This document shows positions 1 through 6,688 of a stretch of 15,354 nt of DNA, in pieces (position 1 is the first letter of the stretch; every line of letters starts with the position of its first letter). A program made the translations under genes and the position numbers. Under the pieces are notes generated by a model. That model worked only from the letters and a program-made list of their open reading frames with translations. It had not been told where the DNA came from and searched no databases. Source of the stretch: Phyllobacteriaceae bacterium UBA1940 (GTDB taxonomy: Bacteria > Pseudomonadota > Alphaproteobacteria > Rhizobiales > Rhizobiaceae); NCBI GenBank assembly GCA_002336975.1, contig DDFA01000095.1, positions 1 through 15,354 on the forward strand. The letters are read 5' to 3'.

Positions 1-196
1 GCATCGACGTCTTGCCGGCGCCGTTGGGGCCGATGATGGCGCGGATCTCGCCCTTGAGGATGTTGAAGGAAATGTCGGTGATCGCCTTCACCCCCCCGAA
101 CGACAGCGACACGTTCTGGATGTCGAGCAGGACGTCGCCCTTGCGCAGGCCGTCGTTCATCGCAACCAGCTGGGAATGATCGATGTGCTGGTTCAT
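1..196 (-). CDS. ABC transporter ATP-binding protein, LivG/HAAT type (partial, N-terminus only)
   Basis: Only the first 65 codons are present; the gene runs off the left edge. The protein starts MNQHIDHSQL and then shows the opening strand of an ABC nucleotide-binding domain (LDIQNVSLSFGGVKAITDIS) and an intact Walker A, GPNGAGKTS, at about residues 56-64. The SFGG-KAI spacing and GPNGAGKTS form are typical of LivG-type ATPases of the branched-chain amino acid (HAAT) uptake family, which energise inner-membrane permeases at the cytoplasmic face. The ATG at 196 overlaps the TGA of the acyl-CoA ligase (ATGA), so the two are translationally coupled in one operon. The 25-residue leader before the ABC fold is longer than in classical LivG and resembles LivG-like proteins paired with acyl-CoA ligases. 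The substrate cannot be read from this fragment; the family call is firm. Confidence 0.9.
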   Translation of the reverse strand, partial: MNQHIDHSQLVAMNDGLRKGDVLLDIQNVSLSFGGVKAITDISFNILKGEIRAIIGPNGAGKTSM

Positions 197-2181
197 TCCG
201 CGGCCTCCCGCGCCGGCGCCGGCGCCACCGCAACCGTCTTTGCATCAGCGATCTGGACGGTGGCGCGGATGCGCCCCTTGCGGCCGTCCTCATAGGTGAC
301 TTCGGTCTCGACGAATTTTTCCGTCGAGGCGTCATAGAGCGCGCCGATCAGCGGCGCGTAGCGCTCGGCGACGAAGGCGCGGCGCACCTTCTGGGTGCGG
401 GTCAGTTCGCCGTCGTCGGCGTCCAGTTCCTTGTGCAGCACCAAGAAGCGGCTGACCTGCGCGCCGGCCATCATCGGCTCGGCTGCAAGCCGCCTGTTGG
501 TTTCGTCGACATGGCCGGCGATGATCTTGTAAACGTCCGGATGTCCGGCCAGTTCCTGGTAGGAGGCATAGGCGATATTGTTACGCTCGGCCCAGTTGCC
601 CACCGCCTGCAGGTCGATATTGATGAAGGCGGTGACAAAGTCCTGACCGTCGCCGAACGCCACCGCTTCCTTGATGTTGGGGAAGAATTTCAGGATGTTT
701 TCGATGTATTTCGGCGCAAACAGCGCGCCCGAACGCAGCTTGCCGACGTCCTTGGCGCGGTCGATGATCCGCAGCTGCCCGTCCTTTTCGAAGAAACCGG
801 CGTCGCCAGTCTTGACGAAACCGTCGTCGGTCATGGTCTCGTGGGTCGCCTGTTCGGCCTTGTAGTAACCCCTGAACATGCCCGGCGACTTGAACTGCAC
901 CTCGCCATTGTCGGCGATGCGGATCTGCGTGTTCGGCGCAGCCGGCCCGACCGTGTCGGCGCGCACCGCGCCGTCCTTTTGCACCGTCACATAAAGGAAG
1001 GCTTCGGTCTGGCCGTAGAGCTGCTTCAGATTGATGCCGAGCGATCGGAAGAACGAGAACAGATCGGCGCCGATCGCCTCGCCAGCGGTGTAGGCGACGC
1101 GGATGTTGGAAAAGCCGAGCACGTTCTTCAGCGGCGCGTAGATCAGCATATTGCCCAAGGCGTAGGAGATGCGGCCGCCGAGCGGCACCGACCGCCCCTC
1201 CAGGATCGCCTCGCCATATTTCTTCGCGACGCCGACATAGTGGTTGAACATCCAGCGCTTCAGCCGGCCGGCGTCCTCCATGCGGATGGTGACGCGGGTG
1301 AGCAGCCCCTCGAACACGCGCGGCGGCGCGAAATAGAAGCTGGGCGCGATGTCGCGCAGATCCTGCTGCACCGTCTCGGAGCTTTCGGGACAGTTCATCG
1401 AGAAGCCGGAAATGTAGCTCTGCGCATAGTTGAGATAGTGGTCGCCGACCCAGGCCAGCGGCAGATAGGCCAGCACACTGTCCTGGACGGTGAGCCGGTC
1501 GAACTGAACCGTGTCGAAGGCCGCGCTGACCGATCCCTTCGCCGACAGCATCACGCCCTTGGAGCGACCGGTCGTGCCCGAGGTGTAGAGCATCACCGAA
1601 ATGTCGTCGCCGCTGGCGGCGCGGACCGCATCGGCCCACTTTCCGGCCAGCACCGGATCGGCGCTCGCCGCCTCGCGGCCGCGCGTCTGGATGTCCTCGA
1701 AACTGTTCAGCTGGCTGTGGTCGTAGTCGTTGAGGCCGCGCGGCTCGTCATAGATGACCTGCTCAAGCGTCGGCAGCCGTTCGGAAAAGGACAGGATCTT
1801 GTCGACCTGCTCCTGGTCCTGGACGACCGCGTAGCGAACCTCGGCGTGCTCCAGCACATAGGCCAGTTCCTCGGCGACGGCGTCGGCGTAGACCGGCACC
1901 GGCACCGCGCCCAGCGACTGCGCCGCGGCGATGGTCCAGTAGAGCCTGGGCCGGTTGGCGCCGATGACGGCGATACGCTGTCCATGCTTGAGCCCGAGCG
2001 CCCGGAGGCCGAGCGCAAAGGCGCGCACTTCCTCAAGCTGTTCGGCCCAGGTCCAGCTCTGCCAGATGCCAAAGTCCTTGTGACGCATCGCCGGGCGGCC
2101 AGCGAAGCGCTCCGCGTTGAGAAGCAGATACTTCGGAAATGTATCAAGCTGCCTGTCGGCGGCGTCAGCCGGCGCAACCAT
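193..2181 (-). CDS. AMP-forming long-chain acyl-CoA synthetase/ligase
   Basis: A 662-residue ANL-superfamily enzyme expected to activate a carboxylic acid, probably a fatty or aryl acid, to its CoA thioester through an acyl-AMP intermediate in the cytoplasm. The ATP-binding P-loop YTSGTTGRSKGV is at 199-210, the adenine motif YGQTEA at 389-394, the TGD motif at 458-460, the hinge/A8 region DRAKDVGKLRSG at 474-485, and the likely catalytic lysine of the C-terminal subdomain in LTRTQKVRR near 598. Length and the RAKDVGKL-PKYIEN block match the FadD15-like long-chain subgroup. The ATG at 2181 follows a strong GGGAGGAG ribosome site about nine bases upstream. It is the first gene of an operon with the LivG-type ATPase, suggesting that the imported substrate is activated on entry. 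The actual acid is unknown. The last dozen residues are Ala/Pro-rich and probably disordered. Confidence 0.92.
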   Translation of the reverse strand: MVAPADAADRQLDTFPKYLLLNAERFAGRPAMRHKDFGIWQSWTWAEQLEEVRAFALGLRALGLKHGQRIAVIGANRPRLYWTIAAAQSLGAVPVPVYADAVAEELAYVLEHAEVRYAVVQDQEQVDKILSFSERLPTLEQVIYDEPRGLNDYDHSQLNSFEDIQTRGREAASADPVLAGKWADAVRAASGDDISVMLYTSGTTGRSKGVMLSAKGSVSAAFDTVQFDRLTVQDSVLAYLPLAWVGDHYLNYAQSYISGFSMNCPESSETVQQDLRDIAPSFYFAPPRVFEGLLTRVTIRMEDAGRLKRWMFNHYVGVAKKYGEAILEGRSVPLGGRISYALGNMLIYAPLKNVLGFSNIRVAYTAGEAIGADLFSFFRSLGINLKQLYGQTEAFLYVTVQKDGAVRADTVGPAAPNTQIRIADNGEVQFKSPGMFRGYYKAEQATHETMTDDGFVKTGDAGFFEKDGQLRIIDRAKDVGKLRSGALFAPKYIENILKFFPNIKEAVAFGDGQDFVTAFINIDLQAVGNWAERNNIAYASYQELAGHPDVYKIIAGHVDETNRRLAAEPMMAGAQVSRFLVLHKELDADDGELTRTQKVRRAFVAERYAPLIGALYDASTEKFVETEVTYEDGRKGRIRATVQIADAKTVAVAPAPAREAAE

Positions 2182-2387
2182 CCCGTCAATCTCCTCCCGC
2201 GCCTCGTTGGACGCTTACCGGACTTTTTACCTGTCAGCGCTGCATATCAATCGGTCTTTGGAATGATTGCGGCGAAGGACGGCATCGTCCGGTTGTGTTC
2301 CTCAGCGGGAAAGTTTCATGTTAGCGGGCCAAGCGCAACAGGCCGCTTGACAGACAAAACCCTGATTGTCATTTAAGATTGAGACTG

Positions 2388-2410
2388 AAAGCGTGCGAAC
2401 TTCGCGACGC
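2388..2410 (-). terminator. Possible weak intrinsic terminator after the Crp/Fnr gene
   Basis: Directly after the stop codon of the regulator, minus-strand RNA can fold GCGT-c-GCGA with TCGC-ACGC around an AGT loop, followed by only three U residues. The stem is G/C-rich but has a bulge and a short U tract, so termination may be partial and some read-through into the acyl-CoA ligase operon is possible. Confidence 0.35.
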
Positions 2411-3088
2411 TCATTGCTCTTCATAGTCGAGCAGACCATCGAGATCGTGGACCACGATCCGACCGTGCTCGACGCTGAGCAGCCTTTCTGATTCAAGCGA
2501 TTGCAAGGCCTTGCTGACGGCCTGCCGCGACAGCCCCGCCAGCAGCGCAAGCTCCTCCTGGCCGATGTCGATATGGGTACGCGTGTCGGGGTAGAGCACC
2601 GAATTGAACAGCCAGGCGAGGTGACGCGCGACCCGCGTTTTGGGGCTGAGGATACGGTCATGTTCGATCGTGGCGATGAATTGGCCAAGCCGTTCGTTCA
2701 GCTGGCGCACCAGGAAGCGGTTGAAGCCGGTGCTGTTCTCGAACAGCCACATGAACACCGGGCGCGACAGCATCGCCAGCCGCGTCTCCCCGATCGCTAC
2801 GAGGTCGTAGCGCCTGGGCTCGTCCTTCAGCACGGACCCCTCGCCGAACCAGCCGCCAGCGCCGACGCCGGCGAAGGTCATCGCCTTGCCGGTCACCGAG
2901 ATGGCGCTGATCTTGACCAGGCCGGACACCACGCCCGTCCAGTAGTCGAGCCTGTCGCCGCGATGGCAGACATAGCTGCCGCGCGAGAAGGTCTTTTCCG
3001 ATACGCCGCGGCGCGCTCGGTCGAGCTCGTCGGCGGTCAGTTCGCGCGCCCACACCGTATCGTTCAAGAGGTCGATTCGACCGTTCAT
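2411..3088 (-). CDS. Crp/Fnr-family transcriptional regulator
   Basis: A 225-residue regulator with the two-domain Crp layout: a cyclic-nucleotide-binding-like beta-barrel (about 20-115), a dimerisation helix (about 118-145), and a C-terminal winged helix-turn-helix (about 150-218) whose helix-turn-helix reads IGQEELALLAGLSRQAVSKA. The only cysteine is C41, so it is not an Fe-S-sensing FNR. The phosphate-binding cassette is degenerate: FGEGSVLKDEPRRYDLVA keeps FGE and an arginine but has Tyr-Asp where cAMP-binding Crp proteins have small or hydroxyl residues, so the ligand is unlikely to be plain cAMP. The ATG at 3088 is preceded by an AGGA site five bases away. It lies between the FeeM-like gene, from which a terminator separates it, and the acyl-CoA ligase operon; control of either neighbour is possible but inferred. 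Family call secure, ligand and targets unknown. Confidence 0.9.
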   Translation of the reverse strand: MNGRIDLLNDTVWARELTADELDRARRGVSEKTFSRGSYVCHRGDRLDYWTGVVSGLVKISAISVTGKAMTFAGVGAGGWFGEGSVLKDEPRRYDLVAIGETRLAMLSRPVFMWLFENSTGFNRFLVRQLNERLGQFIATIEHDRILSPKTRVARHLAWLFNSVLYPDTRTHIDIGQEELALLAGLSRQAVSKALQSLESERLLSVEHGRIVVHDLDGLLDYEEQ

Positions 3089-3120
3089 GGCTTCCTGTCG
3101 GACAGATATCGCAGGCGGAC

Positions 3121-3150
3121 TTTATGCCCCCGCAGCATGCGCCCTGACAA
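3121..3150 (-). promoter_or_regulatory. Candidate sigma70-type promoter of the Crp/Fnr gene
   Basis: On the minus strand a TTGTCA -35 element (3145-3150; five of six consensus bases) is followed after 18 bases by CATAAA (3121-3126; four of six). Initiation near 3113 would leave a leader of about 25 nt containing the ribosome site. The -35 box immediately follows the T tract of the terminator of the preceding gene. Seen by eye only. Confidence 0.4.
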
Positions 3151-3176
3151 GCAAAACGGCCGCACATGCGGCCGTT
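3151..3176 (-). terminator. Intrinsic terminator of the FeeM-like gene
   Basis: Minus-strand sequence forms a perfect nine-base-pair stem, AACGGCCGC and GCGGCCGTT, with a four-base ATGT loop, then a run of T residues and a T-rich tail (TTTTGCTTGTC). It lies about 20 bases after the stop codon of the acyltransferase gene and separates it from the Crp/Fnr gene. Confidence 0.8.
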
Positions 3177-3197
3177 GCACGCACCATGCCGGCCAAA

Positions 3198-3980
3198 TCA
3201 GGCGGCGCGCGAGTAGTACCGCGCCGTCGGCAGGATCGTCAGCGGATCGAGCTCGCGCACGCCCGGCTTGCCAAACATCAGCCGCTGTTCCATCGGCGAC
3301 GATTTGAAGAACGGATAGCGCCCCATCGTGTTGCGCGCCACGCTTGTATAGTGCGCCTGGCACAGCACGACATCGTAATTCAGGCCCGGAAACTGCCGCA
3401 GGCTGCCGACCTGCTTGGAATCGAAGATGCGCCGGTAGAAGGCGGCATGATCGGGCCGGATCGTCGACAGGCAGAAATCGGGCTCGAAATAGACGCAGGC
3501 CATCACCGCAAGGCGCAGCGTCATATAGGGCAGGTAGGGAAATTGGGCCGTGGCCGCCGGATCTGCGGCAAAGCGGCTCGGATCGATAAACGTCTCGCCC
3601 GCCGCAATGCGGACGCCCAGCACGTCGTCGAACACATAGGCTGTGGGCGAATCCGGGTTCTCGCAGGTCAGATGGTGCAGCCGGATGGTGCTGACCATTT
3701 CGCCGTCGATGTGCACGCCGAAATTCATGCAGTTCGGCAAATCGTCGAACCGGTCAGTGACCATGCGCGATGCGTTGGGAGAAACCATGCCGCTGGCGAG
3801 ATAGGAACGATAGCGGAGGCGATACATCGTCTCGCGGTCTTCACCCTTGTCGCAACGGCGGTATTCGACGGTCGACAGCAGGTCGAGAACGTTCTTCGCG
3901 AAGTTCGAAGGCGGCGCCGCACTCGTAAACACGCCAAGTTCAGTAACCGTGGGCCGCTCTACGCCCGTCTTCGCCAACAT
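3198..3980 (-). CDS. FeeM-like N-acyl amino acid synthase / autoinducer-synthase-like GNAT acyltransferase
   Basis: A 260-residue protein resembling the FeeM (N-acyl amino acid synthase) and LuxI-like branch of the GNAT fold, whose known members use acyl-carrier protein to acylate an amino acid or S-adenosylmethionine. Landmarks: RLRYRSYLASGMV (54-65), an acidic DRFDD (76-80), the strand MVSTIRLH with an arginine as in LuxI enzymes (95-102), ETFIDPSRFAADP (129-141) at the place of the LuxI E-x2-R block, and a GNAT-like RPDHAAFYRRIF (175-186). The frame is open back to a TTG at 4007, but the ATG at 3980 is preferred because GAGAGG lies six bases upstream; the TTG and an ATG at 3998 have no spaced ribosome site. 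No luxR gene lies in the window. It appears monocistronic, with its own terminator. The fold call is fairly good; the donor, acceptor and product are unknown. Confidence 0.72.
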   Translation of the reverse strand: MLAKTGVERPTVTELGVFTSAAPPSNFAKNVLDLLSTVEYRRCDKGEDRETMYRLRYRSYLASGMVSPNASRMVTDRFDDLPNCMNFGVHIDGEMVSTIRLHHLTCENPDSPTAYVFDDVLGVRIAAGETFIDPSRFAADPAATAQFPYLPYMTLRLAVMACVYFEPDFCLSTIRPDHAAFYRRIFDSKQVGSLRQFPGLNYDVVLCQAHYTSVARNTMGRYPFFKSSPMEQRLMFGKPGVRELDPLTILPTARYYSRAA

Positions 3981-4019
3981 TCCGCACCTCTCAGCCATCC
4001 TCGCCAAGAAATGGTAACG

Positions 4020-4034
4020 TAAACGCCGGGTTAA
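4020..4034 (-). promoter_or_regulatory. Possible CtrA-like box upstream of the FeeM-like gene
   Basis: The minus strand reads TTAA-N7-TTTA, one base away from the alphaproteobacterial CtrA consensus TTAA-N7-TTAA, some 40-54 bases before the preferred start codon. One mismatch in an A/T-richer gap is easily chance, so this is a weak call. Confidence 0.2.
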
Positions 4035-4048
4035 GATAGCGAAAAACT

Positions 4049-4085
4049 CGAATCGATTCGTTTACTTTGCGTTAACGTTAACGCA
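4049..4085. promoter_or_regulatory. Two adjacent perfect palindromes, putative operators
   Basis: CGAATCGATTCG (4049-4060) is a perfect 12-bp palindrome. Eight bases further on, TGCGTTAACGTTAACGCA (4068-4085) is a perfect 18-bp palindrome. Both lie in the 209-base gap between the GGDEF-EAL stop and the FeeM-like start, about 70-105 bases before the latter. Perfect dyads of this length without a T tract suggest binding sites for dimeric regulators rather than a terminator. Which protein binds is unknown. Confidence 0.45.
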
Positions 4086-4189
4086 GCGGCAGGACGTCCG
4101 TCAGAATCGACCGGGCGGCCGACGGGAAGAACGCAATCTCGGATTGAGGGCGCGGCGCTGGCAGGGAACACAGAGACCTGCGACAGGAT

Positions 4190-6529
4190 TTACCTGGGAC
4201 GAGACTCGCTTGCCCTGGTCCGGCCTTCGGACACGGCGCGGGCCTCGGCGATCTCGTCGGCGAACGGCCACACGGTGTTGGACATGGTCTCGATGCCGGA
4301 AGCCGAAAGCGCCGCGCCGAACAGGAAGCCCTGGATCAGGTCCGGATTGATGTCCTGCGCCAGCAGCTTCAGCTGGTCGAAGGTCTCGACGCCCTCGATC
4401 GTCACCTGCATGCCGAGCGACCGGCTGAGGTCGACCACGCCCTTCAGCTGTTTCTGCGACCTGACGCTGGTGGTCAGATCCTCGATGAAGGAGCGATCGA
4501 TCTTGACCTTGTCGAGCGGCAGCTTGTGCAGATAGCTCAGGCTCGAATAGCCGGTGCCGAAATCGTCCAGAGCGATGCGCACCCCGAGTGATTTCAGTTC
4601 CTCGAGCACCTGGCGCGTCGAATTCTTGTCGTCGAGAAGCGCGGTTTCGGTCAGTTCGATTTCCAGCCGCGCCGGTTCGAGGTGCGACCGCTGCAAGGCG
4701 GACTTGACGACGTCGACCACGGACCGATCCCGCAGATCCTTGGCCGACAGATTGACCGAAACGTCGAGTTGCGACGGCCACTTGACGCATTCCGCCGTCG
4801 CCGCCTCGAGTACGAAGGCGCTGATCTTCGAAATGATGCCCATCTCCTCGGCCAGCGGAATGAAGACGGCCGGCGAAATCGGTCCCAACTCGCGATGGTT
4901 CCAGCGGCAGAGCGCCTCACAACCGGAAATGCGCATCGTGTCGAGCGCAACAATGGGCTGGTAAACGAGGCGCAGCGATTTTTCCTGGATCGCCACCAGC
5001 AGGTCGGCCTTGAGCATCTGCTTGTGACGGAACTCGGCGTCCATCTCGGCTTCGAACAGCTGCCACTGGTTCTTGCCGCGTTCCTTTGCGCGGTAGAGCG
5101 CCAGATCCGCCTTGATCATCATCACGTCGACATCGAGGTCGCACACGCGCCCGACCACGGCGCCGATGCTCGCCCTGACATGCAGCGTGTTGCCGGCGAA
5201 CACGACCGGTTCGTTCATCAGTTCGAGGATCGCGTCGATCTCGAATTTCAGCGCGTCCGGACCGGCCAGTTCGTCGAAATAGACCATGAACTCGTCTCCG
5301 CCGAAACGGCTGACGATCACCTTGTCGCCCGAACGCGTCGCCAGCCGCTGGGCGACCGTCCTGATCAGGCCGTCGCCCACCGGATGACCGAGCGCATCGT
5401 TGATGGTTTTGAAATCGTCCAGGTCGATGACCGCCAGCGCACAGGCGCGGCTGGCGTTTCCCCTGCTCTGGGCTTCGGCGACGATCTCGTGGAAATAGGC
5501 GCGGTTCGGCAGGTCGGTCTGACTGTCGAAACGGGCCATGTAGCGGATCTGCTCCTCGGACTCGACGCGCGCCGTCACGTCCTCGAAGGTCAGGACGCCG
5601 AGATCGTCGCGCCCGCCGGTGGCGCTGAATTCGAGATAGCGGCCATCTTTCAGCCCGACGACGAGCTTGGAGCCGCGACCGTCGTGAAACGACTGTGTGA
5701 GCTGCTTCTCGACATAGAGCGCATCGCTTCTTGTCAGCACTCCGGCGACGGCGCCGCGCATCAGCAGCGCATGCAGCGTGCGGCCGAACAGGCGGTCCGG
5801 ATTGGCCATGCCGAAAATGCCCGCCGCCTGGCCATTGGCGACCGCGACCTTGCCGTCGGCGCCGAACATCACCAGGCCCGACGACATCGTATTGAGCGCG
5901 CGATCAAAACGCAGGGCGAGGCCGCTGGCCTTCTTCTTCTCGAAGATCACCGACAGGAAGGCTTCGCGCACGCGCTCCGACATCTTGATGATCGCGATGA
6001 AGAAGGGAATGCAGATCAGGCCGAGCACGACGTTGTAGATGTCGCCGCGCAGCATCAGGCCCGCCGAAATCGGCAGCGTCATGGTCGACGCCAGGATCAG
6101 CACCATCTGGTTGGAGGCGTAGTTGCGCCCCACGATCGCCACGGCGCTGGCCAGCGTCACGCACAGCGACGCGATCTCGGCCAGCGAATCCTGCGACAGG
6201 AACAGCGCGACGAAACAGTAGAAGCCGAGAAGGACGCCTTGGACGGTGCCCCAAACCAGATAGTCGATCTCCCAAAGCCGCGCTTCGCGCACCGACAACG
6301 GCTGCAGGTTCTGCCGGCGACGGATGCTGGCATAGCGAAACAGCCCGGCCGCGATGAGCGCCAGCGCGATCAGCAGATAGATCAATCTGCCATTGTTCGC
6401 ATAGACCAGCAGCGACGTTGCGCCCTGCGTCAGTCCACCAAGCACCAGGATATGTCCGTCCGCATAAAGAGACTGGACGAACGGAACATAAACTTCGGCA
6501 GGAAGTGTCTTTGACGTTTCCCGCGGCAT
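4190..6529 (-). CDS. Membrane-anchored GGDEF-EAL cyclic-di-GMP signalling protein with PAS-like domain
   Basis: A 779-residue inner-membrane protein. The N-terminus carries about six hydrophobic segments (near 24-44, 49-64, 91-111, 117-134, 142-160, 165-182). Then come a PAS-like region (about 205-320; GLVMFGADGKVAVANGQAAGIFG), a GGDEF domain with intact SRFGGDEF (GGDEF 410-414), and an EAL domain with EAL at 538-540, NLSAKDLRD (593-601), ELTETALL (625-632), DDFGTGYSS (655-663), KIDRSF (676-681) and IEGVET (711-716). All landmarks expected of an active phosphodiesterase are present, and the cyclase signature is intact, so it may make, degrade or do both to c-di-GMP. The RSGD resembling the inhibitory RxxD site lies seven rather than the usual five residues before GGDEF. 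The ATG at 6529 has only a weak AGG site. It stands alone between the oxidoreductase and the FeeM-like gene. Confidence 0.93.
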   Translation of the reverse strand: MPRETSKTLPAEVYVPFVQSLYADGHILVLGGLTQGATSLLVYANNGRLIYLLIALALIAAGLFRYASIRRRQNLQPLSVREARLWEIDYLVWGTVQGVLLGFYCFVALFLSQDSLAEIASLCVTLASAVAIVGRNYASNQMVLILASTMTLPISAGLMLRGDIYNVVLGLICIPFFIAIIKMSERVREAFLSVIFEKKKASGLALRFDRALNTMSSGLVMFGADGKVAVANGQAAGIFGMANPDRLFGRTLHALLMRGAVAGVLTRSDALYVEKQLTQSFHDGRGSKLVVGLKDGRYLEFSATGGRDDLGVLTFEDVTARVESEEQIRYMARFDSQTDLPNRAYFHEIVAEAQSRGNASRACALAVIDLDDFKTINDALGHPVGDGLIRTVAQRLATRSGDKVIVSRFGGDEFMVYFDELAGPDALKFEIDAILELMNEPVVFAGNTLHVRASIGAVVGRVCDLDVDVMMIKADLALYRAKERGKNQWQLFEAEMDAEFRHKQMLKADLLVAIQEKSLRLVYQPIVALDTMRISGCEALCRWNHRELGPISPAVFIPLAEEMGIISKISAFVLEAATAECVKWPSQLDVSVNLSAKDLRDRSVVDVVKSALQRSHLEPARLEIELTETALLDDKNSTRQVLEELKSLGVRIALDDFGTGYSSLSYLHKLPLDKVKIDRSFIEDLTTSVRSQKQLKGVVDLSRSLGMQVTIEGVETFDQLKLLAQDINPDLIQGFLFGAALSASGIETMSNTVWPFADEIAEARAVSEGRTRASESRPR

Positions 6530-6546
6530 AAACCAAACCTAAGCTA

Positions 6547-6574
6547 GACGACTCCGTAATCGCGGAGCTTCGTC
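6547..6574 (-). promoter_or_regulatory. Bulged stem-loop in the leader of the GGDEF-EAL gene
   Basis: The arms GACGACTCCG and CGGAG-ct-TCGTC fold into a ten-base-pair stem with a two-base bulge and a six-base loop. It lies 18 bases before the GGDEF-EAL start and 115 bases after the oxidoreductase stop. No U run follows on the minus strand, so it is either a weak or Rho-assisted 3' end for the oxidoreductase mRNA or a leader element. The remainder of the 6530-6688 gap holds nothing recognisable. Confidence 0.3.
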
Positions 6575-6688
6575 TCAAAAATGACGCGGCCTCATTAAGA
6601 AAGGCTTATGAACGCCACATTTTGGCCACGGAATCTGCGCTCCGCGGCGAACTCGGGCTCAATATCGCTGGATTTGCGCCGTTTTGCG

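Noticed and set aside
433..2376. Plus-strand open frame of 647 codons opposite the acyl-CoA ligase
   Set aside because: Antisense shadow: low-complexity composition and no domains, while the minus strand encodes all ligase motifs.
2347..2379. Plus-strand promoter TTGACA followed by TAAGAT
   Set aside because: The spacing is about 21 bases and no plus-strand gene follows; both flanking genes are on the minus strand.
3981..4007. Longer form of the FeeM-like protein starting at TTG 4007
   Set aside because: No Shine-Dalgarno sequence before the TTG; the ATG at 3980 has GAGAGG six bases upstream.
4682..6514. Plus-strand open frame of 610 codons opposite the GGDEF-EAL gene
   Set aside because: Shadow of a well-supported coding gene; no ribosome site or domain.
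6547..6574. c-di-GMP riboswitch in front of the GGDEF-EAL gene
   Set aside because: Only one small bulged hairpin is present; the gap lacks the conserved core and length of GEMM-type riboswitches.
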